Origin: an uncultured Eubacteriales bacterium
GTDB lineage: Bacteria; Bacillota; Clostridia; Oscillospirales; Butyricicoccaceae
DNA length: 43,116 bases
Assembly: GCA_934395135.1 (NCBI GenBank)
Contig: CAKRRK010000012.1
Coordinates: 1 to 43,116, forward strand
Reading direction: 5' to 3'
The notes beneath the pieces were generated by a model. The model was given only the letters and a program-made list of their open reading frames with translations. It did not search any database and was not told the DNA's origin. Every line of letters starts with the position of its first letter. Positions within the stretch are counted from its first letter, which is position 1. Below, one piece after another: positions 24,045 through 32,462 of this stretch. Position numbers and translations under genes: made by a program.

Positions 24045-25607
24045 TTACTCCGGTTTGTATTCTTCCATAATTTTCCCGGCGCAGCGAATGCCGTCCACCG
24101 CGGCAGACACGATGCCGCCAGCATAGCCCGCACCCTCTCCGCAGGGAAACAATCCTGCAATGCCGGCGCTTTGCAGATTTTCCTGCCGCACCATCCGCAC
24201 CGGAGAGGACGTCCGGGTTTCCGGCGCTGTCAAAACTGCGCCGCCGTCGTCAAATCCGCGGATCTTCCGGCCAAATGCCGGCAGCCCCTGCCGCAGCCCC
24301 CGGCATACAAATTCCGGCAGCACGCGGTCCAGTTCGGTTTCCCGCACCCCAAGGGGATAGGTTGGTTCTACCCTGGTTTTCCCCGGACCGGTCCCCAGAA
24401 ACGAGGCAACCGTCATGCCCGGTGCCGCATACGAACCGGTTGCCCGGTAAGCAGCCTGCTCGATCTGCCGCTGCAGCGTCACGCCGCCAAACACCCCGTC
24501 AAAGTCTGCCGGGGATACCGACGCCACAAGGGCGGCGTTGGCGTTTTTTCCATCCCGGGCATGATAGCTCATACCGTTGGTGACAATGGTGTTTTCCTCG
24601 CTTTGCGCCGCCACCACCTGGCCGCCTGGGCACATGCAAAAAGAATACACGCCTCTCCCGTCACTGCTCTTGCACGAAAGCGTATATTCCGCCGGAGGAA
24701 GCGCCAGCTTCTCCCAATCCTTTCCATACATTGCCCGATTGATCTCCGCCTGCAAATGCTCCACCCGCACGCCCACGGAAAACGCTTTGGGCAAAAATTC
24801 CACTCCATCCCGGTACAGCTGAAAAAAGGTATCCCGGGCACTGTGCCCGATGGCAAGCACCAGCGCGCCGCAAGGCAGCGTTTCTCCATTAACTACGGCG
24901 GCTGTCAGTCTGCCGTTTTTATGGATGATTCCCGTCAGCCGGGCGGAAAAACACACCTGCCCGCCAAGCCGCTGAATTTCCCGCCGTATACGATGCACTA
25001 CCGTCTTCAGAATGTCTGTTCCAATATGCGGTTTCGCCAACCGGAGAATGTCTGCCGGCGCACCAAAAGCCGCCAGCGTCTCCAGCACCAGCTCGCAGTA
25101 AGGATCGGAAATCCGCGTAGTCAGCTTTCCGTCAGAATAAGCGCCGGCACCGCCTTCTCCAAAGGGAATGTTGGAATCCGTCTGAAGTCCCTGTCCCGCA
25201 AAAAAGGCCGCGACATCTTCGTCTCGCCGGGCAATCTCTTTGCCCCGTTCCAGCACAATGGGACGATATCCGTTTTTGGCCAGAAAATAAGCCGCGAACA
25301 GTCCGGCCGGCCCGGCGCCGCAAATTACCGGCGGATAGGAAAGCGGCCGTTCCCCGCGAATGACCGGGGCGGAAGCCGCCTTTTTTTGCCGGATTCCCGG
25401 CAGGCGCAGCAGCCGTTCTTCCTCCGCCACACCGGAAATCAGCACGGAATATACTTTTTTAATAGTTCCCCTTCTCGCGTCAATGGACTGCCGGTAAATA
25501 CCGGCTGTACCAGTTTGAGGCATTCCGCATCTGCGGAATGCCTCGTCAATCGCCATTTGTTCCGGCGCGTCCCAGGGAAGGCTGATGGATGATACGATAA
25601 TGCTCAT
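24045..25607 (-). CDS. FAD-dependent oxidoreductase, COG2509 type
   Basis: A 520-residue flavoprotein of the uncharacterised COG2509 family. An N-terminal region of about 90 residues precedes the FAD dinucleotide fold (ICGAGPAGLFAAYFLAKNGYRP). It is followed by FGEGGAGAYSDGKLTTR and, in the middle, CMCPGG. The C-terminal flavin motif CGEGAGYAGGIVSAAVDG closes the protein. Related enzymes are often annotated as NAD(FAD)-utilising dehydrogenases; the substrate is unknown. Its ATG overlaps the ybbR stop by 4 bases. Confidence 0.9.
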   Translation of the reverse strand: MSIIVSSISLPWDAPEQMAIDEAFRRCGMPQTGTAGIYRQSIDARRGTIKKVYSVLISGVAEEERLLRLPGIRQKKAASAPVIRGERPLSYPPVICGAGPAGLFAAYFLAKNGYRPIVLERGKEIARRDEDVAAFFAGQGLQTDSNIPFGEGGAGAYSDGKLTTRISDPYCELVLETLAAFGAPADILRLAKPHIGTDILKTVVHRIRREIQRLGGQVCFSARLTGIIHKNGRLTAAVVNGETLPCGALVLAIGHSARDTFFQLYRDGVEFLPKAFSVGVRVEHLQAEINRAMYGKDWEKLALPPAEYTLSCKSSDGRGVYSFCMCPGGQVVAAQSEENTIVTNGMSYHARDGKNANAALVASVSPADFDGVFGGVTLQRQIEQAAYRATGSYAAPGMTVASFLGTGPGKTRVEPTYPLGVRETELDRVLPEFVCRGLRQGLPAFGRKIRGFDDGGAVLTAPETRTSSPVRMVRQENLQSAGIAGLFPCGEGAGYAGGIVSAAVDGIRCAGKIMEEYKPE

Positions 25608-26851
25608 ATGTCCTCCACGGTAATATTCACCGAATAGCTGCCTACTACTTTTACGTCAAATCCGGCCGCCGCCGTCACCTCTACCGGCGCGGAGTAGTTC
25701 CCCGCGATGTACTCCGACGAATCCAGTGACAGCCGCACGCTCAAATCATCCGCCGTCAGCCGGGCAAGTTCTTCCTCCGCACCGGAGATCTGCACGTTAA
25801 TCATCTGCGTCCTGAGCGTTACGTTTTTCTTTCGTTCGTCTTCCGCCGTATCCGTGATAAGAATGTCATCGACAAAATAAGTCTTCATTGTATCCCGTTT
25901 CACCGTTACCGTGGCCTTTACCGTGCTGGCGGAGCCGTCTGCAAAGCTTACGCCTTCCGGCAGCTGCAGTTTGAATTCCACGGTTTTGGTGCCCTGTACG
26001 TCTATGGTATTCACAGTACCCGCCACCAGTTCTGTGATGCTGTTGACGCCGTTGACATTGCCGCGGATAGAAACTTCTTCCCGGTCAAGCCGAACGGTAA
26101 CGTCTTCCGGTTCGATGCCTTCTTCATAATGGATGTCCACCTTAACCGGCACCGTCTTTGTCAGCCGTACCGGCACGGTAACCCGCACGCTTTCGCTTTC
26201 CTTGGTGATGTTGGGCGAACGCACCTCATTGCCCTCTTCGTCCAGCAGGACATATTCATAATCCTGGGAGGTGGTCTGTACCAAATTGCTGGCCGACACC
26301 GCCACATAAGCGGTCTTGATCCGGCTCACTTCCTCCATAGGGCCCTTGATGGCAACCGTTTCTTCGTCCGCCGCCGGTTGTTCATAATAATACTCGCCCG
26401 TAGTTTTGCCTTCAAACCCAATTTCCACCGGCACAATCTTTCGAATGATCTTATCCACCGTCACCTGAATGGTTTCCGGATTTTTTGCGCTGACGTTTAA
26501 AAGGCTGGTAGGAAGCTGCACGTCATAGGGCAGTTCATAGGTGCCGGGCGTGGTCAGACCGGAAATGTCCGCCGTCACTTTGATCCGGTCGGCTTTTAAA
26601 TCCAAATGCTGGTTTCGGGCGCCGGTCAGTTCCAGACTCACCGTGCTGTCCTGCCCTTGGATGACGGACAGGCCGTACGCATTATGAATCTGCTCCGCCC
26701 CTGTCAGGGTCACCGCAAACCCGTTGTAAGTGATGCTTTTTGACGGATTCAGGTCATTCATCACAAACATCCACAGAATAAAAGCAGCCAGAACGGAAAA
26801 CGCCATCGTAATGATTCTGTAACTTTTTTCTTTGTTCTGCTTGCTTTTCAC
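25604..26851 (-). CDS. cdaR: YbbR-domain protein, CdaA regulator (CdaR)
   Basis: A 415-residue membrane-anchored protein with one N-terminal helix (about 17-35, AFSVLAAFILWMFVMND) and several extracellular YbbR repeats. In Firmicutes it binds and modulates the diadenylate cyclase CdaA. The start is the GTG at 26851, which shares its first base with the cdaA TAG stop and has GGAGGGAG eight bases upstream; the ATG at 26869 lies inside cdaA without a site. The direct overlap with cdaA fits co-synthesis of the pair. glmM, often third in this unit, is not here. Confidence 0.92.
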   Translation of the reverse strand: MKSKQNKEKSYRIITMAFSVLAAFILWMFVMNDLNPSKSITYNGFAVTLTGAEQIHNAYGLSVIQGQDSTVSLELTGARNQHLDLKADRIKVTADISGLTTPGTYELPYDVQLPTSLLNVSAKNPETIQVTVDKIIRKIVPVEIGFEGKTTGEYYYEQPAADEETVAIKGPMEEVSRIKTAYVAVSASNLVQTTSQDYEYVLLDEEGNEVRSPNITKESESVRVTVPVRLTKTVPVKVDIHYEEGIEPEDVTVRLDREEVSIRGNVNGVNSITELVAGTVNTIDVQGTKTVEFKLQLPEGVSFADGSASTVKATVTVKRDTMKTYFVDDILITDTAEDERKKNVTLRTQMINVQISGAEEELARLTADDLSVRLSLDSSEYIAGNYSAPVEVTAAAGFDVKVVGSYSVNITVEDI

Positions 26852-27711
26852 TATGATTTCTCCCTCCATCCGTCTATAAATTCCTTCAGCCGGTCTTTCA
26901 CAGTTTTCCGGCTGACCGCATCGTCGTCGGACAGCAGTTCCGCCTTCAGAAGTTTTTCCAGCAGGCCGGGGGTAAGATGGCGCTTCAGCATACCGCCCAC
27001 CGCCACGGAAATGGCGCCGGTTTCCTCGCTGACCACTACGCAGACGCTGTCAAACTGTTCGCTCATCCCTACCGCTGCCCGGTGCCTTGTGCCAAGATCT
27101 CTGGAAATGGCGGGATTTGCGGAAAGCGGCAGCACACAGCCCGCCGCGGCAATGCGCCCGTTGACAATAATGAGCGCGCCGTCGTGCAGGGGCGCTTTGG
27201 GATAAAAAATATTTTTGATGATCTCTTCTGACACTTCCGCGTCAATGCTGGTCCCGTTATGAAGGATATCGTCGATTCGTTCGTTCTTTTTGAACACAAT
27301 CAAAGCGCCGGTCCTGGTTTTTGCCATAGAAGCACAGGCTTCTACCGTCTGCTTAATCGCCCACTCCGAGATGCTGACGCCGCTTTTGTTGAACAGGACT
27401 TTGGAAAGCCCTGTATTGCCTACCTGCTCCAGCGCCTTGCGGATTTCCGGCTGAAACACGATGATGACGGCGATAATCCCGTTTTTCATAACAAATTCCA
27501 GCAGGTAGTTGATGGTGTTCAATTCCATCCATTTGGACACCTGCATAATAATCAGCAGAAAAATAAAGCCCTTCACTACCTTGCCCGCCGCAGTGTTTCG
27601 CATAAACCGGACAAAACGGTACAGCAAATAGGCCACGATAAGGATGTCGATGACATCCATTATCGAAGCCGCCCGGATATATTGACTTATATAATTTATG
27701 ATGTCGCTCAT
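26851..27711 (-). CDS. cdaA: Diadenylate cyclase CdaA
   Basis: CdaA joins two ATP into c-di-AMP, the second messenger that controls potassium and osmolyte balance and wall homeostasis. Three membrane helices (about 15-90) are followed by the DAC domain with the catalytic LHDGALII and GTRHRAAVG motifs, plus a helical C-terminal end. It has 286 residues. The start at 27711 gives the usual MSDIINYISQYIR; the ribosome site is weak (GGGACGGG). It leads the cdaA-ybbR-FAD-rseC unit. Confidence 0.94.
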   Translation of the reverse strand: MSDIINYISQYIRAASIMDVIDILIVAYLLYRFVRFMRNTAAGKVVKGFIFLLIIMQVSKWMELNTINYLLEFVMKNGIIAVIIVFQPEIRKALEQVGNTGLSKVLFNKSGVSISEWAIKQTVEACASMAKTRTGALIVFKKNERIDDILHNGTSIDAEVSEEIIKNIFYPKAPLHDGALIIVNGRIAAAGCVLPLSANPAISRDLGTRHRAAVGMSEQFDSVCVVVSEETGAISVAVGGMLKRHLTPGLLEKLLKAELLSDDDAVSRKTVKDRLKEFIDGWREKS

Positions 27712-27804
27712 AAACGCACCCGTCCCTTTTCCTGGTAGTTTTATTTTAGCATACTCCGCAGGCGTTGTGAATAGGTGCAAACAACTTTAATTCTTACGCT
27801 TTTG

Positions 27805-28935
27805 TTAACAAAGAATGATTTTTTGATAAAGTTTTAAAAATTCTTCCCCTTCTGCCGGGGTATTGAACATGCCAAAACTCAGACGCACCGCGCCGGTGCC
27901 GAACGTGCCGGCGGCTTTGTGGGCGAGGGGTGCACAGTGCAGGCCGCCCCGGGCGCACACTCTATGCTGGGCCAGTATTTCGCACACGGTTTCGCAGTCC
28001 CTGCTCCGGGGAACAAACGCCACCGTTCCCACCGTATGTTTGGGGCGGAATACCCGTTCTCCCATAACTTCCAGACCGTCCGCAAGATATGCCCCCAGTT
28101 TCCGCCCATGCTCCAGCAGGACCGGCGGCGTAATTTTTCCAACCAGTTCCACGCCGGCGCGCAGGCCGGCAATGCCATGAAAATTGTGGGTGCCGCTCTC
28201 AAAGCGATCGGGCAGAAATTCCGGCTGCTCCACTTCCGCGGAACGGCTGCCGGTGCCGCCCTCCAGCAGCGTGTCGAATCCGCCGTCGCCGTTTAGCAGA
28301 AGCACTCCCGTCCCCTGCGGACCATACAGCCCTTTATGCCCCGGCATGCACACGGCGGCAAGGCTCCGAAACGCTTTCATGCACAAAGGCACGCTGCCGG
28401 CGGACTGAGAGGCGTCCAAAATCAATTTTCCGCCGTGCCGGGCGATGATTTCGTCCATTTCCAGAACGGGCAGGATATAGCCGAACACATTGGACACGCA
28501 GGTGACTACAAAAAGGTCCGTACCATCTTTTGCAAGCCGCTCTGTTTGTTCCAGAATATCTTCATCGCAAAACAGCCGGCTCTGCATCACCGTATACGGA
28601 ATCTCCCGAAGACTGGCCGTTTTGTGCACCGGACGCAGCACGGAATTGTGCTCATAAGGGGAAATCGCTGCCTTTCTGCAGTGCTGCATCATTCCCTTTA
28701 CCGCCAGGTTCAACGCGTCGGTTGCGTTATGGGTAAACACAACGCACTCTTCCGACGGCACAGAAAACATTTCTCTCAGCGCGGCACGACAGGCAAACAC
28801 CTGTTCCGCGGCATAGCGCGCCGGAGGATGGCTGCTTCGCCCTACGGACGCACCCTGCCGCAACCCCAGGCACACCGCCTCGGTCACAGCTTCCGGTTTC
28901 GGGTAAGTGGTGGCGGCATTGTCATAATAAATCAT
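27805..28935 (-). CDS. Cysteine desulfurase-like class V aminotransferase (EF2568 type, TIGR01977)
   Basis: A 376-residue PLP enzyme of the NifS/SufS fold. Visible are the opening YYDNAATTYPKP, THNATDALN, DASQSAGSVPL and the lysine motif PGHKGLYGPQGTG, where K binds PLP. The closing RGGLHCAPLAH holds the Cys where desulfurases carry sulfur. This subfamily is tied in other genomes to selenium or sulfur trafficking with DUF3343 partners. Here DUF3343 lies directly upstream. The true substrate is not established. Confidence 0.9.
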   Translation of the reverse strand: MIYYDNAATTYPKPEAVTEAVCLGLRQGASVGRSSHPPARYAAEQVFACRAALREMFSVPSEECVVFTHNATDALNLAVKGMMQHCRKAAISPYEHNSVLRPVHKTASLREIPYTVMQSRLFCDEDILEQTERLAKDGTDLFVVTCVSNVFGYILPVLEMDEIIARHGGKLILDASQSAGSVPLCMKAFRSLAAVCMPGHKGLYGPQGTGVLLLNGDGGFDTLLEGGTGSRSAEVEQPEFLPDRFESGTHNFHGIAGLRAGVELVGKITPPVLLEHGRKLGAYLADGLEVMGERVFRPKHTVGTVAFVPRSRDCETVCEILAQHRVCARGGLHCAPLAHKAAGTFGTGAVRLSFGMFNTPAEGEEFLKLYQKIILC

Positions 28936-28947
28936 CCCCGTTTCCCC

Positions 28948-29166
28948 CTAAATGATCTCATGATAGTCGAACCCTTTTTCCTGCATGCATTTTGCCGCGC
29001 CCAGCCGGTCCTGTTCCCGTATCCTCACGCCGTAGGTGCAGGAGGTCCTCCTTTTATCCCGGGGCGGCTTTACCGGATATCCGTCGATGCCGCACCGGCT
29101 CAGGTGATAGGCGACTTTTTGCGCCTCTGTCTGTGAACTGCATATAATAATGCTTTTTTCCGCCAT
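28948..29166 (-). CDS. DUF3343 protein, putative Se/S carrier-like
   Basis: A 72-residue protein of the DUF3343 family. It opens with SIIICSSQTEAQKVAYHL and has further cysteines in SRCGIDG, RTSCTYGVRI and KCMQEKG. In other genomes it accompanies the EF2568-type aminotransferase and is described as similar to selenium/sulfur carrier proteins; a carrier role is inferred from that context. GGGAGATGA lies upstream of the ATG. A possible -10 box TATAAT is at 29209-29204. Confidence 0.85.
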   Translation of the reverse strand: MAEKSIIICSSQTEAQKVAYHLSRCGIDGYPVKPPRDKRRTSCTYGVRIREQDRLGAAKCMQEKGFDYHEII

Positions 29167-29267
29167 TTGGTATCATCTCCCTCAAAGTTTCGGTTTCTTC
29201 ATCATTATATGCAAGACGCCGGGGTTCCCGTGTGCAAATTCTGTGCAATTTCCAGCCTCGTAAATCA

Positions 29268-29296
29268 TTGAAAAAGCTGCTGTTTTATGCTATGGT
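29268..29296 (+). promoter_or_regulatory. Promoter of the DUF815 ATPase gene
   Basis: TTGAAA (29268-29273) and TATGGT (29291-29296) are separated by 17 bases. The start codon lies 42 bases downstream of the -10 box. The intergenic stretch is shared with the divergent DUF3343 unit. Confidence 0.65.
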
Positions 29297-29338
29297 ATGT
29301 ATAAATCTATATTATTTCATCCATTTGCGAGGTTTTTT

Positions 29339-30544
29339 ATGAATGCAGATACAATCTCCCTTCAAATCAACAGCATTTCCCTGCTGACCGGCGTCAAATC
29401 CCTGCCCCTGTTTCAAAAATTCCAGCGGGTATTTCGATCCTATTCCGTTTCCTGCACAGAGTTTGCAGCGGCATATTCGGAGCTGTGCGCCGCAGTATAT
29501 GACGCGGAAGATCCAGGCCGCCCCTTTGCCGACGCAATTTTGTTTGACGAAAACCCATTGACGAAATATGTCGACGGCCAAGTTCCGGCTGCCGTCCTGG
29601 CCGCAGCGGATTATGACATTTCGGTCCTTAGCACCTTGCTTTCCGTCAGCGGCTCCGTCCTTTTGGAATTCGCCGGCCGGGCTTTTCCGCAGCACAGACC
29701 GTTTCTCCGGCAGCTCCCCGGCTTCCCCTGCGGCAGTCCCCTGCCATTTGCCGACGGCCGGCAGCTCCTTGCCCGTTATCAGGCGGAAGGCTACGGTTTT
29801 TTTGCACGGAGCAGCGCATTCTCCATGACAGAAAACGGGCCAGTGGCGCTGCAGCATTACGACAACACACAAATGACAGACCTCAAGGGCTATCAGCGGC
29901 AAAAAGACGCCATCATTGCCAACACAGAAGCATTGCTCCACGGCAAAAAAGCCAACAACATCCTGCTATATGGCGATAAGGGTACGGGCAAATCTTCCAC
30001 TGTCAAAGCTGTCGCCAATCTGTTTGCACCCCGGGGCCTGAAAATCCTGGAATTGCCCATTCAGCTCATCGCCAGATTCCCGGACCTTTGCCGTGAAATC
30101 CGCCAGGCGCCCTTTCCGTTTATTGTCTTTCTGGACGATCTCAACTTCAGCAGTGAAGATGAAAATTTCGCGGCTCTCAAGGCGTTTATCGAAGGCGGCA
30201 TCGCGGGCACGCCGGACAATCTGGTTATTTATGCCACCTCCAACCGCCGGCACCTCATTCGGGAGAACTTCCGGTCCCGGGACGGAGACGAAGTTCATGT
30301 CCGGGATACCATAGAAAGCATCACGTCCCTGTCGGACCGCTTTGGTCTGGAAATCACTTTTCTCACCCCGGACAAGGACGAATTTTTGTATATTGTGGAT
30401 TCTCTCGCAGAGGAGTTCGGCCTGCAGCTTCCGCCGGAAGAACTGCATCTCCTGGCGGAGCGTTTTGCTATCCGCAAAAATGGCCGGAGCGCCCGGTGCG
30501 CCCGGCAATTTATCAGCCATATGCTGGCTTCCCAGACAAACTAA
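29339..30544 (+). CDS. DUF815 AAA+ ATPase
   Basis: A 401-residue ATPase of the DUF815 family. The N-terminal half (about 1-170) is variable. The AAA+ core has Walker A GDKGTGKSS (about 216-224), Walker B FIVFLDDLNF, and sensor-type IYATSNRRHLI. Family members also contain an FRSRDGDEVH-like segment, seen here. The cellular function is unknown. The ATG at 29339 has GCGAGG upstream; the in-frame ATG at 29297 would overlap the promoter. It stands alone and ends at a strong terminator. Confidence 0.9.
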   Translation: MNADTISLQINSISLLTGVKSLPLFQKFQRVFRSYSVSCTEFAAAYSELCAAVYDAEDPGRPFADAILFDENPLTKYVDGQVPAAVLAAADYDISVLSTLLSVSGSVLLEFAGRAFPQHRPFLRQLPGFPCGSPLPFADGRQLLARYQAEGYGFFARSSAFSMTENGPVALQHYDNTQMTDLKGYQRQKDAIIANTEALLHGKKANNILLYGDKGTGKSSTVKAVANLFAPRGLKILELPIQLIARFPDLCREIRQAPFPFIVFLDDLNFSSEDENFAALKAFIEGGIAGTPDNLVIYATSNRRHLIRENFRSRDGDEVHVRDTIESITSLSDRFGLEITFLTPDKDEFLYIVDSLAEEFGLQLPPEELHLLAERFAIRKNGRSARCARQFISHMLASQTN

Positions 30545-30581
30545 GAGGACCATAGGAACGGTGTTCTCTCTTTCCCATCAA

Positions 30582-30626
30582 AAAACGGCGTACGGATTGA
30601 ATTCCGCATGCCGTTTTCCTTTTTTC
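30582..30626. terminator. Bidirectional terminator after DUF815 and the HAD gene
   Basis: AAAACGGC (30582-30589) pairs with GCCGTTTT (30610-30617), extended inward by GTACGGA/TCCGCAT with one mismatch. TTTTCCTTTTTT follows on the plus strand and a run of six T on the minus strand, so it can serve both converging genes. Confidence 0.85.
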
Positions 30627-30631
30627 ACTGT

Positions 30632-31497
30632 TTATACCGCCCCATCTTCGCGGCGTTCTTCCTTCGCTTTGTCGTAACATAAAAGCTGCAGCTCTGCCGT
30701 CCGGCTTTCCGCTGCGATCTGGTCGATCACAGCAAAGACCGTGCGCTCCATTCTGCTGTTTTCCGAATAATCTGCAGGCGCAGCATAATTGACTCGCCCC
30801 TGCAAAATCATTTCGTTAACCACCTCCCGATTTTTTTCGTATACCGCAATGGAATGGCCGCCATTGGACTTCACCAGGCGCATGCATGGCACATCGGTAA
30901 ATCCGTCGCCGATATACACCATATTGCGGAAAGGAACCCGCCGCCGCTGCTCCGGCATATAGGTGTTTAAGCGCTTGTGCTCGGTAACGTCTGTAACTCC
31001 TTTGTTGATGCGAAATAAAAACTGGGTTTTGCTGGTGTAATTTACCGCCATCGCCGGCCAATACGGCACGCCCCTGTCGTTATAACAAAATTCCGCCGCA
31101 TAAATTTCACGGAACGCGCCGGCAATTTTAGTCCCTTCGATAATGGGCTTCAAGCCAGAGGAAATAATATAGTGCTCCGCGCACAGCCCGCGGACAGCCG
31201 CATAGCCGTTCACGCGTTCAAACCAGCTTTCCACCCCGGGAAACAGTTCCACATCCTTTCCCAATTTTCGCAGAATACCCTTGTAATGAGCAGCCGACCC
31301 TCCGCCTCCCGGAGCATCACCAGCATATATGCTAAAATCTGATTCATCTGATTCTGTCTTTCTATCTCGCTGCATTTTCCCCAAAACTCTCCGGGTGTCA
31401 TATCGATTCCGGGAATAAACGCATATTCCTGCATATCCTTTGGAGAAAGTGTCCGGTCAAAATCATACATAATTGCAAGGATTGGTTTGTCCGCCAT
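30632..31497 (-). pseudogene. HAD-family phosphatase gene broken by a frameshift
   Basis: Two overlapping frames together form one HAD phosphatase. The first, from the ATG at 31497 (AAGGAAAG upstream), gives MADKPILAIMYDFDRTLS with the catalytic DxD motif and continues to ILAYMLVMLREAEG. The second continues with HYKGILRKLGKDVELFPGVESW, ISSGLKPII, and the metal motif YIGDGFTDVPCM, and ends at 30632. The reading phase changes near 31285-31315, consistent with loss of one base in a G-rich run. No slippery heptamer was seen, so programmed shifting is unlikely. It is either a mutated gene or a sequencing error; both halves remain well conserved. Confidence 0.82.
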
Positions 31498-31844
31498 CGC
31501 GCTTTCCTTCCTTCTGTTTTTGTTGCTATTATCATAGCACATTTCTCCAAACAGTGCGGTATATTTCCTGAAAAACCCTCTCTTTTCGCAAAAAAACTTC
31601 TCTGTCTGCAACCCGGCGGATTCCCTCTGTCTGCCAGCACAGCGCCCAACGGTCTCTGTTCCGATGCCATTGCTGCATCCGTTTTCTTCCTTTCTCTGCT
31701 GGTAAATGAAAAAATCCCATTGTTATTTCGCCGATTTTGCATAATAATTTGTCCGCATTTTTGTTGCTTCTTATAATACGAAGTACACTTCGTGTCATTA
31801 TTTTATAATTTGGTATATTCTTCCTACAAAAAAGGAGGAACATT
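31498..31844. other. Intergenic region with two opposed control sites
   Basis: No gene is supported here; the open frames lack ribosome sites and recognisable families. Toward the HAD gene an extended -10 (TGC next to TATGAT, minus strand, 31539-31531) can serve as its promoter. Toward the XRE gene lie the palindrome at 31778-31793 and TATAAT at 31804-31809. Confidence 0.55.
31778..31793. promoter_or_regulatory. Palindromic operator candidate before the XRE gene
   Basis: ACGAAGT and ACTTCGT are perfect inverted arms around AC. The site lies 11 bases upstream of a TATAAT at 31804-31809 and 52 bases before the XRE start. This suits binding by the XRE protein to control its own gene; that is an inference. 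Confidence 0.6.
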
Positions 31845-32081
31845 ATGTCGTTTGAATATTTATTTTCCGGCGATCTTTACCGTGCCCGGATCCGAAAAGG
31901 CGTAAATCAGCAATGGGTTGCAGACGCCATCTCCCTTTCTCTTCGCCAGTACCAGAATATTGAAAGCGGCAAAGCAATTCCAAAGTTGAAAACATTTCTA
32001 AAACTCGTTTATCTTTTTGAGCTTGATATTAACCGATACCGAGAGGCGCTGGACATTCATGTACCTGTACTTTCCAATTAA
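31845..32081 (+). CDS. XRE-family DNA-binding protein
   Basis: A 78-residue transcriptional regulator with one helix-turn-helix (about 12-60): RARIRKGVNQQWVADAISLSLRQYQNIESGKAIP, then LKLVYLFELDINR. It resembles phage and mobile-element repressors. A strong AAAAGGAGGAA site lies before the ATG. The following small gene overlaps its end. A palindrome upstream suggests autoregulation. Confidence 0.88.
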   Translation: MSFEYLFSGDLYRARIRKGVNQQWVADAISLSLRQYQNIESGKAIPKLKTFLKLVYLFELDINRYREALDIHVPVLSN

Positions 32082-32289
32082 GCGACGGCATAGCTCGCCC
32101 GAGATCGGGGAATTTTTATCCTTTGGGATCCGCGCGGTCTGCCTTTCCGGCGGGAGGTTCTGCTGTGCCGGAAATATCTGGGATATTTCTACCGATAAAC
32201 GATTTGTCGCCGCCCTTGCCGCCTGTTGTACCAAGGCGCAGCTGGATATCATCCATTTGTTTGACGTTGTGTTCGACTCTATGCAATAA
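32059..32289 (+). CDS. Small protein resembling DUF6514
   Basis: A 76-residue protein whose second half (FGIRAV, then GNIWDISTDKRFVAALAACC and LDIIHLFDVVFDSM) fits the pattern of DUF6514, a family of small Clostridial proteins of unknown role. The start at 32059 lies inside the XRE gene, with GAGAGG about 12 bases upstream, so coupling with the XRE gene is likely. An in-frame start at 32017 is less likely. The call rests on pattern resemblance only. Confidence 0.5.
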   Translation: MYLYFPIKRRHSSPEIGEFLSFGIRAVCLSGGRFCCAGNIWDISTDKRFVAALAACCTKAQLDIIHLFDVVFDSMQ

Positions 32290-32306
32290 TTCACTCATGG
32301 TATGTC

Positions 32307-32462
32307 TCAAAGCAGGGAGTTCCCTGCTTTTCTTATGTCCAGCACACCATATAAAATATACGCCGCAGGTCCGTTCCCGCCAACGTATCCGGAATTCGGC
32401 ATCTCCATAAAAATTTTTGTCGGCGGGATTTCTGTCACCGTATAATCCAGTACCTGCCGCAC
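32307..32462 (-). pseudogene. Possible remnant of a phage protein
   Basis: A minus-strand frame with GTG at 32462 and TGA at 32307 reads RQVLDYTVTEIPPTKIF then MEMPNSGYVGGNGPAAYIL then LYGVLDIRKAGNSLL, with codon use like real coding sequence. No ribosome site is seen, and the frame is open without a start back to about 32535. It lies downstream of the phage amidase on the same strand, so a truncated prophage gene is the simplest reading. No family was recognised. Confidence 0.3.
32310..32333 (+). terminator. Terminator after the XRE/DUF6514 pair
   Basis: AAGCAGGG (32310-32317) and CCCTGCTT (32322-32329) form a perfect 8-bp stem around AGTT, ending in a T-rich tail. It lies 20 bases after the DUF6514-like stop. 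Confidence 0.7.

Noticed and set aside
24171..25592. A 473-codon plus-strand frame opposite the FAD oxidoreductase
   Set aside because: Composition is typical of an antisense shadow, there is no ribosome site, and the minus strand carries clear FAD motifs.
31285..31315. Programmed -1 frameshifting as an explanation for the split HAD gene
   Set aside because: No X-XXY-YYZ slippery heptamer or strong downstream hairpin was seen at the phase change, and this family is not known for recoding.
31532..31843. Minus-strand frame upstream of the HAD gene (about 100 codons)
   Set aside because: No ribosome site, no family, and it covers the palindrome and promoter of the XRE gene.
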